DNA from: Phytophthora quininea
Lineage: Eukaryota; Oomycota; Peronosporomycetes; Peronosporales; Peronosporaceae
Reading direction: 5' to 3'
Length of the DNA stretch: 64,000 bases
Assembly: GCA_011947345.1 (NCBI GenBank)
Contig: JAAVTG010000614.1
Location: forward strand, 434,001-498,000
Positions 32,385 through 43,954 of this stretch are shown here, in pieces. How positions within the stretch are numbered: the stretch's first letter is position 1; each line of letters begins with the position of its first letter. Under the pieces are notes generated by a model that was not told the origin of the DNA, made no database searches, and worked only from the letters and a program-made list of their open reading frames with translations. The position numbers and the translations under genes are program-made.

Positions 32385-34719
32385 ATGACTCGCAAGAAGC
32401 CGCCAACGCCCCTGCAGTCTTTACGGGCGCAGGCCGAGGCCAGAGCTGAAGTGGCCGCCGCCGAGCGCCGCCAACTGGACGTAGAGCGCATGTCTTCCTA
32501 CTCGGACGACGCCTTCGAGTGCGAGTCGCCGCACGCCATGCTGGCCAGCAGTCGCGGGTTGCGGCCGGAGCAGCGCAGCGACGTCGTGTACGAGCAGCAC
32601 ACGCAAGAAGACGCCACGCAGAGCAAACGTGCGTCCCCCTACCTGGTGGTGGATAACATCGGCCGCCTGCGCGTGGACAGCGTGAGCGACAGCAACCACC
32701 ATGACGACGTGGCCTACGGGGAGCTGGCCCAGCCCCGGCCCGAGATCATCCTGCGCTGGAAGCGGTTCGCGCTGCTGGTGCTGCTCACGGCCGCCGTCAT
32801 GACGGCCATCGCCGCCTGGCTGCGCCAGGGCTTCGTCGTGTACCACGACGTGGACGCGAGTATCGCCGACGACAAGGCGGACACGGTCAACTCGTACATC
32901 GGTCTCATCATGGGTTTCATCGAGTCTATCGTGGGGTTGGGCGTGGAAGAAATCTTCCCTGTCTTCATCGTCTACCTGCATAACCTGCGGTGGTACCCTG
33001 GAGACGATCCGGCCACGAAGAAGCAGAGCAAGTTCAAGAAGTTCGCCCTCACGATCTTCATCCCGGCGGTCATGATGGCAGTCGGGAGCTCCCTCTCAGC
33101 TGTACAGGCCAACCAGCAGGACGACAACAGTAACAACACAGTCTCCAACAACACCAACTCGACTATCTCCGTGAGGCACTTGATGCAGGACGTGACCGAG
33201 CTGGAGGTAGGAGGCTTGGAGAACTCGATCCTAAAGACGGCACAGACGAGGAAAGTGACCCCCATGTCGCTTTTGGACACGTCTGTATGCACCAATCAAG
33301 AGGCAGATGTGTTCTCAACGGAGGCCCTGCTAGCCGCTGCCCCGAAAGCAGTTTTCGGTTTCCCATTGCAAGAGTGGGGCACCGAGCTCGGGAACGCGTG
33401 GTATCGCGAGGAAAGCGGAGGCGAGCAATTGAGCGCTGCCATGTCGGTCGATACGGCCTACGATTTGTGGCTGCAGGGCAGAGCTCACCTGCTAAAATGC
33501 TTACGAACGACCCAAAAGGGCCAACTGAGCGCAGCACCTTCGAGTATCGATGGTCTTCTGGATGATGTGCTTGTTACACTCAACGCTACTGGGTTGCCAC
33601 TGACCAGTTCTGCTGCTGTCGAGGCCCAATTTAAGACGCTGGCGATTAACTCACTGATGAACCTCAACGTCATGACACTTCAAGTGCCTCTGCGCGTCGC
33701 TGACAATGCATCCGTCGTGTGTGGAGATAGCAGTTGTGCGTTGCTGGAGCCTGTAGTGACGTCTGGGGGCGACTCCCCGCAAGCAGATTGCAATGTCATC
33801 GTTCGGGAGGAATTGCACTTCGACTGACAGTGGTGCGTCAAATTGCGAAGTGGTTTCCAATTCTGCATTTCTGTATGGACTAACGACAATGACTACGGCT
33901 ACTTCGGACGGAAGCAATGCAGTAAGACGGTCGCTTGTGCTGTCTTTCGCTCGTTTATCATGGCGCTTCGATGGTACAGCGTACAGGTGCGCTAGGGATA
34001 AATCTCCTCATGAGACTTGTCTCGCGCTTCACCACCAGCTAGACGATGATCGCTACTTGGTTACGCTCAAGAATTGGCTTCCGCAGCTCCCAACTAAAGG
34101 ACTCTCAACCCCCATATCGCTGGTGCAGTTGATGGAATCAAAGTTTCGAGTGACAGACCAAACGTCACGCTTTGCGACTCTAGATCGCTTTCAATCATGG
34201 CCTGCGCCCGGTGCAAGCTGTTCGCCGGCCATTGATACGTATCTCCAATTCGTGAACAGCAACCATTTTTACCTTACAAGTGATCTTGTGGACACCATGG
34301 CCATATCTGCGGTGCTATATATTTTCCAGAACGCACGAGTGGTAGATTCAGCGCCCGGCGATGCAATTATGATGACTCAACGCCGTCTAGCTGACACGGG
34401 ACGAAAAGTGAGAGTTTTCCTGAGCAATACAGCTGTCGGGAATGCGTGTACGTGGACTGGCTGCGGTGTACTGCTCATTCTAACGATTTTGGTTCTTGCG
34501 TTGCCGAATGAGCGCGCTCGGCTCTCACCACCGCGTGGGGGCAACGCACGCGCCGAGAGGTTTGTGGCTGTCCAAACTGAGCAGATTTATCCCAACCTCA
34601 TTTACAAAAAGCGGTTCTTGATTGGTAAGACGGGTGAGGAGATTAAGTTTGGCGAATTTGCCGTTGAATCTGTGGGGCTTCATCACAAAATGGAGGAGGA
34701 CGAGCAGATCTACATTTAA
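32385..34719 (+). CDS. Large oomycete membrane protein, head-to-head pair member 2
   Basis: About 777 residues starting MTRKKPPTPLQSLRAQAEAR, a polar cytosolic N-terminus of about 120 residues. Membrane segments follow: FALLVLLTAAVMTAIAAWL, then a hydrophobic stretch leading to VEEIFPVFIVYLHNLRWYPG, then FALTIFIPAVMMAVGSSLSAV; after a long extracytosolic-type domain with paired cysteines, the last is GCGVLLILTILVLALP. It ends EDEQIYI. A break near 33790-33830 needs one base fewer (or two more). It shares YLHN...YPGD.PA and general plan with its divergent partner, but overall identity is low, so the duplication is old. Confidence 0.65.
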
Positions 34720-34929
34720 CAAAGCGAAGTTTGTGCTAATAATGTCTTGTCCATTAGCTACTGTTGAACTGTTGCCTTTGCGTCGTGGATTGCTATAAAG
34801 TGCATAATGCGACGATGCAATGGGGATACATTGCCAGGCGTTCATCCACTTTCGGATTTGCTGAGGAAATACGCGACTATAAATATGTGCCATGCATTTC
34901 AATCTCTCTCGAAGTGCAGCACTTTCAGC

Positions 34930-36870
34930 ATGGCACCCGCGCCACTGACGGCAGTGGTCGTGGTCCTTCGCGAAAGGCATGAAATAGCAGCACTGACTCA
35001 CGTGTTTTCTACGATTTCAGCGTATTTGGATAACGCGGTAGAGATACCGTTAGATCGAGCGTGTCAAATGGGGTCGATTGCTTTGCTGGATCGGATTTGG
35101 GAAGGCAGTGCGCCAACCTTGCGTCCAATTAATCAAGGATGGTCTCTTTGTCCTTTCCTTCGAGCGGATCGACACTACTACTGTAAAATGTTTGAAGAGT
35201 CGATGGCCGTGGCAATTGACAGGGGTGATTTAACAGTCGTGGGGTGGCTTTTTCAGCATTTTCAAGACTGTGTGGTCCCTACTGAACTCGTTGAAGCCGC
35301 GTCGGGGGCTGGTCACCTACACATTCTACAATTTCTGCTGTTGCATGGCCGCCATGAAGTGGGGGAAATCATGATGAAAATTCAAACATGGTGTTGTGGG
35401 GCGGGAAGGACATGGCCTTAGCTGCCAAGAGAGGGCATAGAGACATCGTTAGGTGGCTGTACGAGAATGTACGCGACGCTGATCGGGATCTGAGTCGGGT
35501 AATGATATATACTGTCCGCAAAGGGGATTTGCCGCTTGTGCAGTGGTTGCTAGCCAATGTGTATCGAGATGCGCCTCATTTGCCGCCACCTACAATTAAC
35601 GATGCTGCTAGAGGGGTAATCTACGTATGGTGCAGTGGCTATTTGATATCGGGTATGTCGAAAATGCGGGCGATGCATTTCGAAACGCAGCAATGAGCGG
35701 GCACATTGACATTGTGAAATGGCTTGTTCAGCATGATATCCTCGAGAATGTGGACGAAGGAGTGTCCGGTGCTTCAGCCAGCGGATTCTTCTCCATCGTT
35801 GTATGGCTATTGGAGCGCGATCTTGGTGGGGAGCAAACCTTGCCATGTACTTAGCTGCTATCAATGGCAATTTAGAAGTTGCGCAGTACGTACACGCCAA
35901 GGGCATCGACTCATTAGGAGAAAACACCATGTACATGGCTGCAGAACGTGGCTATTTGAACATAGTCAAGTGGTTGTATTCAGAATTCGGTGGCAACCCA
36001 GACGTTGATCTATTCCCAACTACCAGGCCAGACGCTAGTGGACACCCCAGATACTCCACGGCGATGGATGCAGCCGCGAGCAATGGCCATTTGGACGTTC
36101 TCCAATTTCTTCACAGCGTTGAAAGGTTGATGGAGTCGTCTCCTGAAAGACGAAAGCGAAAGCGCACCAAGGGTAGGGGCGGGAAGTTGCCGACCTGCAC
36201 ACGAGCAGCCATGACGAACGCCGCGGCGGAAGGTCATCTTGAGGTAGTAAAGTGGCTTCACACTAACCGGTCAGAAGGTTGTTCTCCTAGCGTTATCAAC
36301 GCGGCGGCGAGAAATGGACACTTGGAAGTGGTCAAATGGCTGCACGAAAATGTTCTCGTTGGATGCACCACTGCAGCGATGGATAGCGCGGCAGCCAACG
36401 GCCATCTCGAGGTGGTTCAGTGGCTCCACGACAATCGTACTGAAGGCTGCAGTTCCAATGCAATGGATCGAGCGGCGGCTAAAGGCCACCTGGAAGTTGT
36501 TCAGTGGCTTCACAACAATCGCCAGGAGGGATGCACTACGTTTGCTATGGATTCGGCCGCGCGTTCCGGTCACTTGGCCGTGGTCCAGTGGTTGCATCGC
36601 TACCGATCCGAGGGCTGCACTGAGAATGCAATGGACGGCGCTGCCTACAGTGGTCATTTCGCTATCGCTCAATGGCTGCACACACACCGTTCCGAAGGCT
36701 GCACAATTGATGCCATGCACTTTGCGGCCGTGCACGGACACTTTGAAGTGCTGCTCTTCCTGCATTCCCAGCGATCAGAGGGCTGCAGCGGATACACAAT
36801 CGTTGATGCTGCTGCACGAGGCCACAAGTACATTGTTGCGTGGCTGCGGCAACATTACCCCAATGCTTGA
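34930..36870 (+). CDS. Ankyrin repeat protein 1 (oomycete AMDxAAxNGHLEVVxWLH type)
   Basis: About 647 residues. The N-terminus MAPAPLTAVVVVLRERHEIA is shared with the paralog at 50400-52283, which supports the start. Some 15 ankyrin repeats follow; the last eight are very regular, e.g. CTTAAMDSAAANGHLEVVQW. A basic insert (ERRKRKRTKGRGGK) interrupts the array. Three breaks are each fixed by one base: an A run near 35378, the G run in AGAGGGG near 35614, and GGGG near 35835. Such proteins are protein-binding scaffolds and very numerous in oomycetes; the partner is unknown. No signal peptide. Confidence 0.82.
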
Positions 36871-37030
36871 GATGCTTATGAAGACATTCATAATTCATGC
36901 CTCGAGCCTCATGTTGACCACATTATTGACCAAGTTCCTGATGGTCACGTAAACCAAGCGCGACATCATGGCTCGACCAAAACGGATTACCATGCCGATT
37001 ATTTTTAAGGTGGTCTCGACTGCTTCCTCT

Positions 37031-37047
37031 TTCATTTTTCAAAACTC
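37031..37047 (+). promoter_or_regulatory. Candidate initiator of the old yellow enzyme gene
   Basis: TTCATTTTTCAAAACTC: TCATTTT fits the oomycete initiator YCAYTYY, about 47 nt before the ATG at 37079. No good FPR follows. Its position inside the upstream extension favours 37079 over 36968 as start. Confidence 0.5.
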
Positions 37048-37078
37048 CTCCGACCCAAACAGCCTCACCACCCCAACC

Positions 37079-38212
37079 ATGGCAACTAAGCTCTTCTCTG
37101 CAGTGAAGCTCGGCGGAAAGAAGGCCCCCACTCAGCTCAAGCACCGCGTGGTCATGGCGCCAATGACTCGCCAACGCACTGGAGATGACGGTGTACCCGG
37201 CCCTGCTGTAGCGAAATTCTACGAACAGCGAGCCACCGACGGCGGACTGTTGATCGCCGAGGCTACCAATATCAGTGCCTACGCTCGAGGCTACTACGGT
37301 GCGCCGGGTCTGTACACGCCGGAGCAAGTGCAGGGCTGGAAGACCGTAACAAATGCGGTTCACGACAAGGGCGGCAAAATCTTCAACCAGCTTTGGCACA
37401 CGGGCCGCGTGAGCCACCCGCTGAACATCCCTGGTGGAGCGCAGCCCGTGTCGGCGAGCGCAACGAGCATGGAAGGAGTGGAGAGTCTTGCTACGACAGT
37501 CCAGGGTCGATTGCCCCACCCAAACCCCCGTGCCCTCGAGATCAGTGAGATTCCGGGCATTGTCGATGACTACAAACGCGCCGCCGAGAACGCGATCGAG
37601 GCTGGGTTCGACGGTGTCGAGCTCCACGCCGCCAACGGATATCTGCTGGAGCAGTTCCTTTTGAACGGTACGAATCATCGTAATGACAAGTACGGTGGTA
37701 GCCCCGAGAACCGAGCGCGTATCGTGTTCGAGGCGATAGAAGCCATTCTATCGAGCGTGGACTCGAGCAAGGTAGGCATCCGGTTGTCTCCGTTCGGCAC
37801 GGCTTTCGGGTGCACCGACTCGAACCCGCGCGAGATTTTCGACTACGTTGTGAGCAAACTGAATGACTACGACCTGGCCTATCTCCACATGGTGGAGCCG
37901 CGCGGCATGCAGCAACCAGCTCCTGATGCGCCGAAGGGCGGTGTTACTCCGATCTACCGCAAGCTGTACAACGGGGTCATGATCAGCGCGTCGGGATACG
38001 ACGGCACCGAGGCCTGCAAGGTGGTGGACGATGGGACCACTGACCTTGTTGCTTTCGCGCGCGACTTCATCTCCAACCCCGACCTCGTGGAGCGTATTCG
38101 TACTGGGGCTGAACTATCTCCCGTCGACTGGCCGACAGTGTTCCTGCCTCTTGACGTGCCATACGAGACGGGATACACGGACTACCCGTTCCTTGGACAG
38201 AAGAAGGAGTAG
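37079..38212 (+). CDS. Old yellow enzyme (FMN-dependent ene-reductase, OPR type)
   Basis: 377 residues from MATKLFSAVKLGG, an unbroken frame. Hallmarks: HRVVMAPMTRQRT (FMN-binding loop), GLLIAEATNIS, QLWHTGRVSH, and the substrate-binding GVELHAANGYLLEQFL with the family's His/Asn pair and nearby Tyr, then NHRNDKYGGSPENRARIVFE and the C-terminal phosphate-binding DLVAFARDFISNPDL. The enzyme reduces activated double bonds with NADPH; the fungal and plant relatives act on oxylipins and other enones. An in-frame extension to 36968 exists but overlaps the candidate initiator. A Mutator element begins 54 bp after its stop codon. Confidence 0.92.
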   Translation: MATKLFSAVKLGGKKAPTQLKHRVVMAPMTRQRTGDDGVPGPAVAKFYEQRATDGGLLIAEATNISAYARGYYGAPGLYTPEQVQGWKTVTNAVHDKGGKIFNQLWHTGRVSHPLNIPGGAQPVSASATSMEGVESLATTVQGRLPHPNPRALEISEIPGIVDDYKRAAENAIEAGFDGVELHAANGYLLEQFLLNGTNHRNDKYGGSPENRARIVFEAIEAILSSVDSSKVGIRLSPFGTAFGCTDSNPREIFDYVVSKLNDYDLAYLHMVEPRGMQQPAPDAPKGGVTPIYRKLYNGVMISASGYDGTEACKVVDDGTTDLVAFARDFISNPDLVERIRTGAELSPVDWPTVFLPLDVPYETGYTDYPFLGQKKE

Positions 38213-38256
38213 CTTTTCAAACGGACTGAGCACACGTGAAATGCACATCGTTCTTT

Positions 38257-38265
38257 AACAATAAG
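38257..38265 (+). repeat. Target-site duplication, left copy
   Basis: AACAATAAG, identical to 40850-40858. Nine bases is the typical Mutator duplication length. Confidence 0.85.
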
Positions 38266-38313
38266 GGTAGAATTTTTATTGGGTCAATTACGGTCGGGGT
38301 CAGGTTGATGGTC
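38266..38313 (+). repeat. MULE terminal inverted repeat, left
   Basis: Core GGGTCAATTACGGTCGGGG at 38281 onward is the exact complement of the core at 40814-40834; the outer 15 bases match imperfectly (GGTAGA versus GGTTAC). Confidence 0.85.
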
Positions 38314-38882
38314 AGGTTTTTCAGATATTATCAGATTCGGAATCTGAGATAGTTTGCAAAAACTAAGACCCCAACCCTGGTCCCGACCACAGAAATACGA
38401 AACATCGAGTAGGGGACAACAACAAAACTTTACGGATTTATCTCAAGTGACTTCTGCATACACTGGAAGTAGCAGCCACCAATAAAACCCAGATAGCACA
38501 CAAAATTTAGAAGATAGTGGCGCACTGAGTGTGTGTCAGCAATCCTAAGCATTTGGTTCGGGTTCAGACCCCGTCAGGTCCTATTCTTCACGTAAGGTTC
38601 GTCGCCCATTCGTCCGCCGATGTCCGCCCCGTGCACCCATTCCGTCAGACCACTCTAACCAAGGTGGCAGTTCGTGGTGACAGGTCAAAGGTAAGGTACA
38701 CGGGAATGATGTGGTAATAGAGGGACGCGAGCAAGCTTTTGCTCTTGACCAATGTACATGATACATGTACTTTCTTTCGCTGATTATCATGTGACGAGGC
38801 TGACACTTCAACTTCGCAGCCAAGCCAAGGAACTGATCACCGAAATTATAGTGGTTCAAACTTAAAATAGCTTTAATTGACT

Positions 38883-38890
<8 letters not shown>

Positions 38891-38913
<23 letters not shown>

Positions 38914-38924
38914 ACCCACTCACT
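38891..38924. repeat. (CACT)n / (CACC)n microsatellite within the MULE
   Basis: About eight tetranucleotide units alternating CACT and CACC, in the non-coding left part of the element. Confidence 0.85.
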
Positions 38925-39064
38925 TAATAGTGTACATGATAAGTTTAAGTTTCAACTTGCTTTTTTTATTAGATCCCAGACACTCAAAAGCCCCCGGCAC
39001 AAAACTAAGATCTAACCATATCTTTCGTAAATGAAACTATACAATGCAAACTTGAAGTGGTGAC

Positions 39065-40566
39065 TTACAACGAAAAGTCGGATGGAGTGTAGTACGTTCC
39101 ATGGGCAGGTGCTCGAGCTCGTCCGCGTGCAACATCCTCCAGCAGCGTCACGTAGTGATGTGCATGGCGTTCAATTACTCCAATGAAAGTCGGCAGATTT
39201 GGGTTCTGTGTCGTGAATTCGTCATTCAGCTCTCGGTTATATCGTTCCAACGGGTTGTTTGTCCTGTTGACGATACGACGGTCAATTCCGCGGACATTCC
39301 ACAGCTCAGGCGTAAACATCTCCAACCACGTGCGTCGAAAGTATGACCAGAACGCTGCCCACTTGTCCCCACTATAGGTGACGCCACTGTCCGACGTCAC
39401 AGCTTTTATCTTCGCCGTCACGTAGTCAATGCCCCGAGGGTCAATCTGCTCGCGCGGCAGTACAGCAAGTGTATCGAGAACTCCACGGTCCATATCCACT
39501 GAAACTTCATCAGTCGGAATATGCAACTTCAACACCCTACGCCGGATGGCCTGTTTGAAGTGGAACAGGCAGCCAATTATCGTGGTGTTGGGAAACTGGT
39601 CACGGATAGCGTTGATCAGCCCTTGCTCAAAGTCACACGAGATTGTTGATGGCTCCATGTTCATGTCAGTGGACACTTGCATGCAGTGGAAGATGTGGCA
39701 GTAAGACCACTCTGTTTTGCTAGTCGAGAGCACATACATCACCGGAAAGTAGCAATTGGATCCTCGGTCGTGAACCATGACGATGACGCACTGGTAAAAC
39801 GGGGCAGTCACGCAGTGAAATGTGCCGTCCACGAACAGTGAAACGTTGCTGTAAGTGAGCAAGCGAATCAAAGCTTGGTGACCCCAGCCCAAAATCCTCT
39901 CGGTCTTCTCGTCACCCGCGTATGATAGGTGGAATTGAAAGAACTTCGATCCATCACGAGTTCGAGAAAGTGGCGGCATTTCCACCTGGCCATAGATTGC
40001 CGATCCAAAGTGACGGTTTCTGACGCGATACACACGGCTGATTACTTGCTCCCTTGTTAATCCCCTCATCAAGCCATTGGCAGTGAATTCTTCACGAATT
40101 TGATCCCAGATTGCTGATGGAGTCGCTGTCATTCGTTGTGTGGCTAACGTGTCGACCTCGGCTGCCATCTCTCGGGTCATGTCTCTTTGAGTGGATAAAC
40201 TTGACATTGATGTTCTTCCTTGTTGGCTGTCATCTCCATCCTCGCTTGAATTTTCCAAGACGACGATCATCTCAACTGCTGCTTCACATGTATGTGGCAA
40301 GCCCTTCTCGACCAATACCCCGAGGTCATCACATCAAGCTTCGCCTTGCATCCCCACCGGTAATAGCTGCATCTGTACGTTGTCTTGAGATTCGATGCGT
40401 AGGCCTTTGTCAAACGGAAACCGTTGTAGTGTATAGTTGTTCTATACGGATTGATGTCGTCAATGTCACTCATGACAAGTGCAGGCAAAATGACGAATGA
40501 ACTCATTCCCGTCAACCTCTCTATGAGCAAAGGCTCTTCGTTTTCTATACCTTTGAGAAATGCCAC
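39065..40566 (-). CDS. MULE transposase with FLYWCH-like N-terminal zinc finger
   Basis: About 500 residues. The N-terminus has GFRLTKAYASN...YRCSYYRWGCKAKLDV...LPHTC, a FLYWCH/WRKY-GCM1-like C2CH finger typical of Mutator transposases. The catalytic region contains SLFVDGTFH (first D), SCDFEQGLINAI (second D), CLFHFKQAI and NPLERYNRE (candidate E). One break at the C run 40318-40321 is fixed by one base and falls inside the zinc finger. No SWIM finger is seen at the C-terminus. Start at 40566 (MAFLKG) or the internal Met of MSSFVIL. Possibly still active if the break is artefactual. Confidence 0.87.
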
Positions 40567-40801
40567 AAAGCAACACGAAAGACATGGTTTTGAGCAACTT
40601 GTGGTATGCGAAAAGCAGTGACTAACTCAATGTTTTACCCACTATTTCAGGCTTTTTACTGTCCTCGCCATAAGAATTACATTCGTTTTAGTAGCCTGCC
40701 ACCCATGTACCCGGCTATACCGAAGTATTCACGTTGGGCATATTTTTCAGGTCAGACTTGCGGTCGGATTTGTCAAGTAAATTACCTAAGTAAAACCTCA
40801 G

Positions 40802-40849
40802 ACCCATCGACGAGACCCCGACCGTAATTGACCCGAAAAATAGGTAACC
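40802..40849 (-). repeat. MULE terminal inverted repeat, right
   Basis: Complement of the left repeat; perfect over 40814-40834. Confidence 0.85.
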
Positions 40850-40858
40850 AACAATAAG
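40850..40858 (+). repeat. Target-site duplication, right copy
   Basis: AACAATAAG, identical to 38257-38265. Confidence 0.85.
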
Positions 40859-40901
40859 GGCATGTTCGACTTGCACCTCAAACAGCTGGTTCACAGGGTA
40901 A

Positions 40902-42291
40902 ATGGGTGAGATGGACACGATGGCCAACATTACGTCACTAATTCGCGCGCAAACGTTTCGTGGCGGTGGAGGTGAACACGAGCCCTTCACATTTGGATGG
41001 CAGCGAGATGAAAATGGCGAGCTGGCGGTGGGAAACGGTACTGACGAAAGCCCTTTCTTAGTTGGCATCTCGGCTAAAGCTCTCCTTCGCCAAGCCGCAA
41101 GAAACCCAGAGTCTTTCATTTTTCACGTTGACGCAACCTACAAAACCAACCAAGTCGGCTACCCGATTATAGTGTGCGGCATTACTGATGCTGCTCGTGG
41201 CTTTCATTTGATGGCGCTCTTTGTCACTTCCCAACAACAAGAAGACCACTACGCCTACGCGTTTGCCACCCTACGCTGGGTCTACGAGCGAGTGGTTGGC
41301 AAGCTCTTCCGAGTTTCATTGTTATGGGCGACGCCAACGGAGTGCAGTACAATGCAGCGGCTCGGGTCTTTGGTGTGGACAACTCGTTCACGCATCTCAT
41401 GTGTTATTACCACGTGCTAGCAAAAGTCGTCGAAAAGCTCAAACCACTACCAAGACAGCTGAGCGACGCCGTAGTGAGAGACGTGTACGACATGCACAGT
41501 ACAAGCTCTGCCGACGAATTCAACAACGTGCGTGCAGCTGTACAAGTGCGGTGGGAAGCAAACCCGACGCTCAAGGGTTTTGGTTCGTACTTCACGCGTG
41601 TCTGGCTTAATCCGCGGTTCTGCAGATGGCAGTGCTACCACACTACTTCCGGCTTCGCAACCACCACCAACCCGGTTGAGCAATTCAACCGGGCATTGAA
41701 GCGCGACTACACGATGCGGAGACTACTGAAGATGGGGAGCTTCTGCAGCATCTTCGCACTTGTTGCCGTCAAAGAGTAATCGACGTTCGCCCGTTCGCTT
41801 TAAAGCCAGCCCCGTCGAAAGAGCTTCTAACACGTGCTAGGGCGCTGCAGCGCCAGCAACTCCTACGCGAAAACCCGGTATCACGAATGGGTATCGACTT
41901 CTTGCTCGGATCAGATGCCAATGTTGTCAACGTGCAGTACACTTTACCTGCTAGAGTATACAATTCTGCTACAAACAAATTCCACGAAAGCATCGAGGTG
42001 TCAGCCCAAGTAGGAACAAATATGGCAAGAATGGAAGCAGAAAACAAACCTCATGCGGGTTGGCCCGTGGACGTGGAGTATCGGACGTGCCCGTGTCGGT
42101 ACTTTGTCAAGTACGCCAGCTGCGTACACATCCTGTTCGCGTTGCAGCTGCGATCGATCCAAGACGTCAACGGCAATCAAGTACTCTTTAACCGTCGCCG
42201 CACGCCAACAACCCACCCAGGAGCGGTAGGTCCAGCTCCAACAGCGACTGGACGGCCACGAAAAGCTGGACCAGCCCTGTCACGCGAGTAG
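40902..42291 (+). CDS. Second Mutator-type transposase, SWIM finger at C-terminus
   Basis: About 463 residues. MULE domain: FIFHVDATYKTNQVGYPIIV (first D), FIVMGDANGVQYNAA (second D), MCYYHV, NPVEQFNR (E). The C-terminus carries a SWIM zinc finger, CPCRYFVKYASCVH (CxC...CxH). The N-terminal DNA-binding finger of full MULE transposases is missing. Two breaks, near 41310 and 41770, each need one base. It differs from the neighbouring MULE transposase and no inverted repeats were found around it, so it is either a truncated element or a co-opted gene. It belonged to the OYE flank before the first MULE inserted. Confidence 0.8.
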
Positions 42292-42731
42292 TTCACAACC
42301 AGCAAGAACTGTTAATACTCACCGCATTCCAATACGCTCAAGTCCGCTTACCAGTACTACACAGCAGCAGCACACCCTCCCACCCGCCCACACCTCACCA
42401 CCACTCGCCCCGCACGAGTCCACCACCACCACAGCACGTCGCGGCTCGCCCCGCGCGAGAATGGCCCACATAGAGGCTCGCCCTGCTTGTTTCTTCGTCC
42501 CCGCAAATTCCTCAATGGCGTGGTCCACGCAATATTGTCGCAGATGTATAGCCTGTCTACCAGTACTAGCGGTTCTCACGTAGCTTTTGTGGAAGTATGC
42601 ACAAGAATGATCACGAACCAATCAGAAACCATACACATTTTTACCAACGTGAGGACCTCCTGTAGAATCTGAACCATTTCCCTCTCCTTTTAGACCAATC
42701 AGACACACTTTCACTTTTCCCCACATCCACG
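42292..42731. other. Intergenic / probable 5' end of the Harbinger element
   Basis: C-rich at its left end. Two copies of the CCAATCAGA string lie upstream of the transposase (near 42618 and 42696) and a third near 45680 beside the partner gene. No convincing terminal repeat was found. Confidence 0.4.
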
Positions 42732-43954
42732 ATGCCGCGAGTGTCGGAGAGACAGCAGTGCTTGAGCCTTCTACGTGGGCTTCTCCAACACTACTACAAG
42801 GGTCAATGGATCAAGAAACTCCTCCCGTTTTTGCCTGAACTGTACGAGTACCTACGAAACAAGCGCTACTGGGCCACGCGAGGACCTGTGTTGAAGGTCG
42901 GATCATGGTCTCCTCAGCTCTTGGAGCTGAGAGATGATGAACGCTTCCAGAGAGATGCTCGAATGGACAAGAGGACATTTTTGGTTTGCTCGCTGCAATT
43001 GAGGATTATCCTGAGTTTGATAGACGGACAACTCCCGGGAAGAAGCAGTTGATGGTTGCATTACAGCTGTCCGTTTATCTCGCTTTTCTTTCGACCGGAA
43101 GAATCGGTGGATCTTATTACTCTATCAGTCAGCGGTTTGGTATTGGAGAGGGCACAGTGCCTAAGATTGTAGCTAGAGTCACGTCTGCAATCTTACGTCT
43201 ACTTCCTGATTATATTCGCTAGCCTGATAGCTCCGAACGAGCTCGTATCTCGCGTCGCGTCGAGTGTAAGTCTGGCTTTAAGGGCGTGTGCGGAATTGTT
43301 GATGGAACGACGTTTCCATTTGCATTTAAACCCCAGCAAGATCCCGAGGACTACTTCAGCAGGAAAAGTGTCTACTGCATGTCGGCCCAAGTTATTTGCG
43401 ATGATAACAGAGTTATCAGAAAGATTCTAGTCGGTTTCCCTGGAAGCGTTCATGATATGCGTCAATTCAAGATGATGGCTGTCTACCAGCACCCAGAAAA
43501 CCATTTTGATCGTGGCCAATTTTTACTTGGGGACGCTGCGTATGCACTCTCTCAGAATTTGGTGGGTCCTTACAAGGCTCCTGCATCGGAATCTCGTAGG
43601 AACAAGCGGTTTAATTACTTGCTTTCAACGCAGCGAATCGCCATTGAGCACACTTTCGGTATTCTGAAGGCCAGATTCGGCAGGCTTCATGATGGATTTC
43701 GAAATGTTGTTCGAGACAGAGAAGACAGCAACCGGGTTGTTCAAGTGATCACCGCGGCTTGTGTACTACATAATTTTTGCGTCATGCACAAGGACTCATA
43801 CGACTGTGACTATAATCCACCTACGCTCGACGATTACTTCAACAGTCAAGAGCGCGAACCAGCTCATCCTCTACATGAAGATGGAATAGCTGAAAGCGGA
43901 AAAGAGTGGCGCAAACAGATCCAGCGCGATGTGTTGGCATTTAACGATCCTTAA
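42732..43954 (+). pseudogene. PIF/Harbinger (HARBI1-type, DDE_4) transposase with nonsense codon
   Basis: About 406 codons. N-terminal helical region (LLRGLLQHYYKGQWIKKLLP), a helix-turn-helix part (YYSISQRFGIGEGTVPKIV), then the DDE core: GIVDGTTFPF (D), LLGDAAYAL (D) and IAIEHTFGILKARFGR (E). One break near 42989 is fixed by one base in a T run. A TAG at 43220-43222 interrupts the reading between DYIR and PDSSERARIS; the family usually has Trp at this point (WP motif), so a TGG to TAG change is likely. The gene is convergent with its Myb-like partner and their stop codons overlap on the palindrome TTAA (43951-43954). Confidence 0.85.

Larger units (their letters stand above)
38266..40849 (-). 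mobile_element. Mutator-like element (MULE), 2.6 kb, complete ends
   Basis: Bounded by a 9-bp direct repeat (38257-38265 and 40850-40858) and imperfect terminal inverted repeats (38266-38313 and 40802-40849) with a 21-bp perfect core. It contains one transposase gene on the minus strand. It inserted 54 bp downstream of the old yellow enzyme gene; removing it restores a continuous flank leading to a second Mutator-type transposase gene about 45 bp further on. Matching ends and an almost open transposase suggest a fairly young insertion. Confidence 0.88.

Noticed and set aside
38520..38600. tRNA-like T-arm (GGTTCGGGTTCAGACCCC) preceded by a box-A-like string
   Set aside because: No full cloverleaf could be drawn, and box A and box B both deviate at conserved positions. 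It lies inside the MULE and may be chance or a faint SINE trace.
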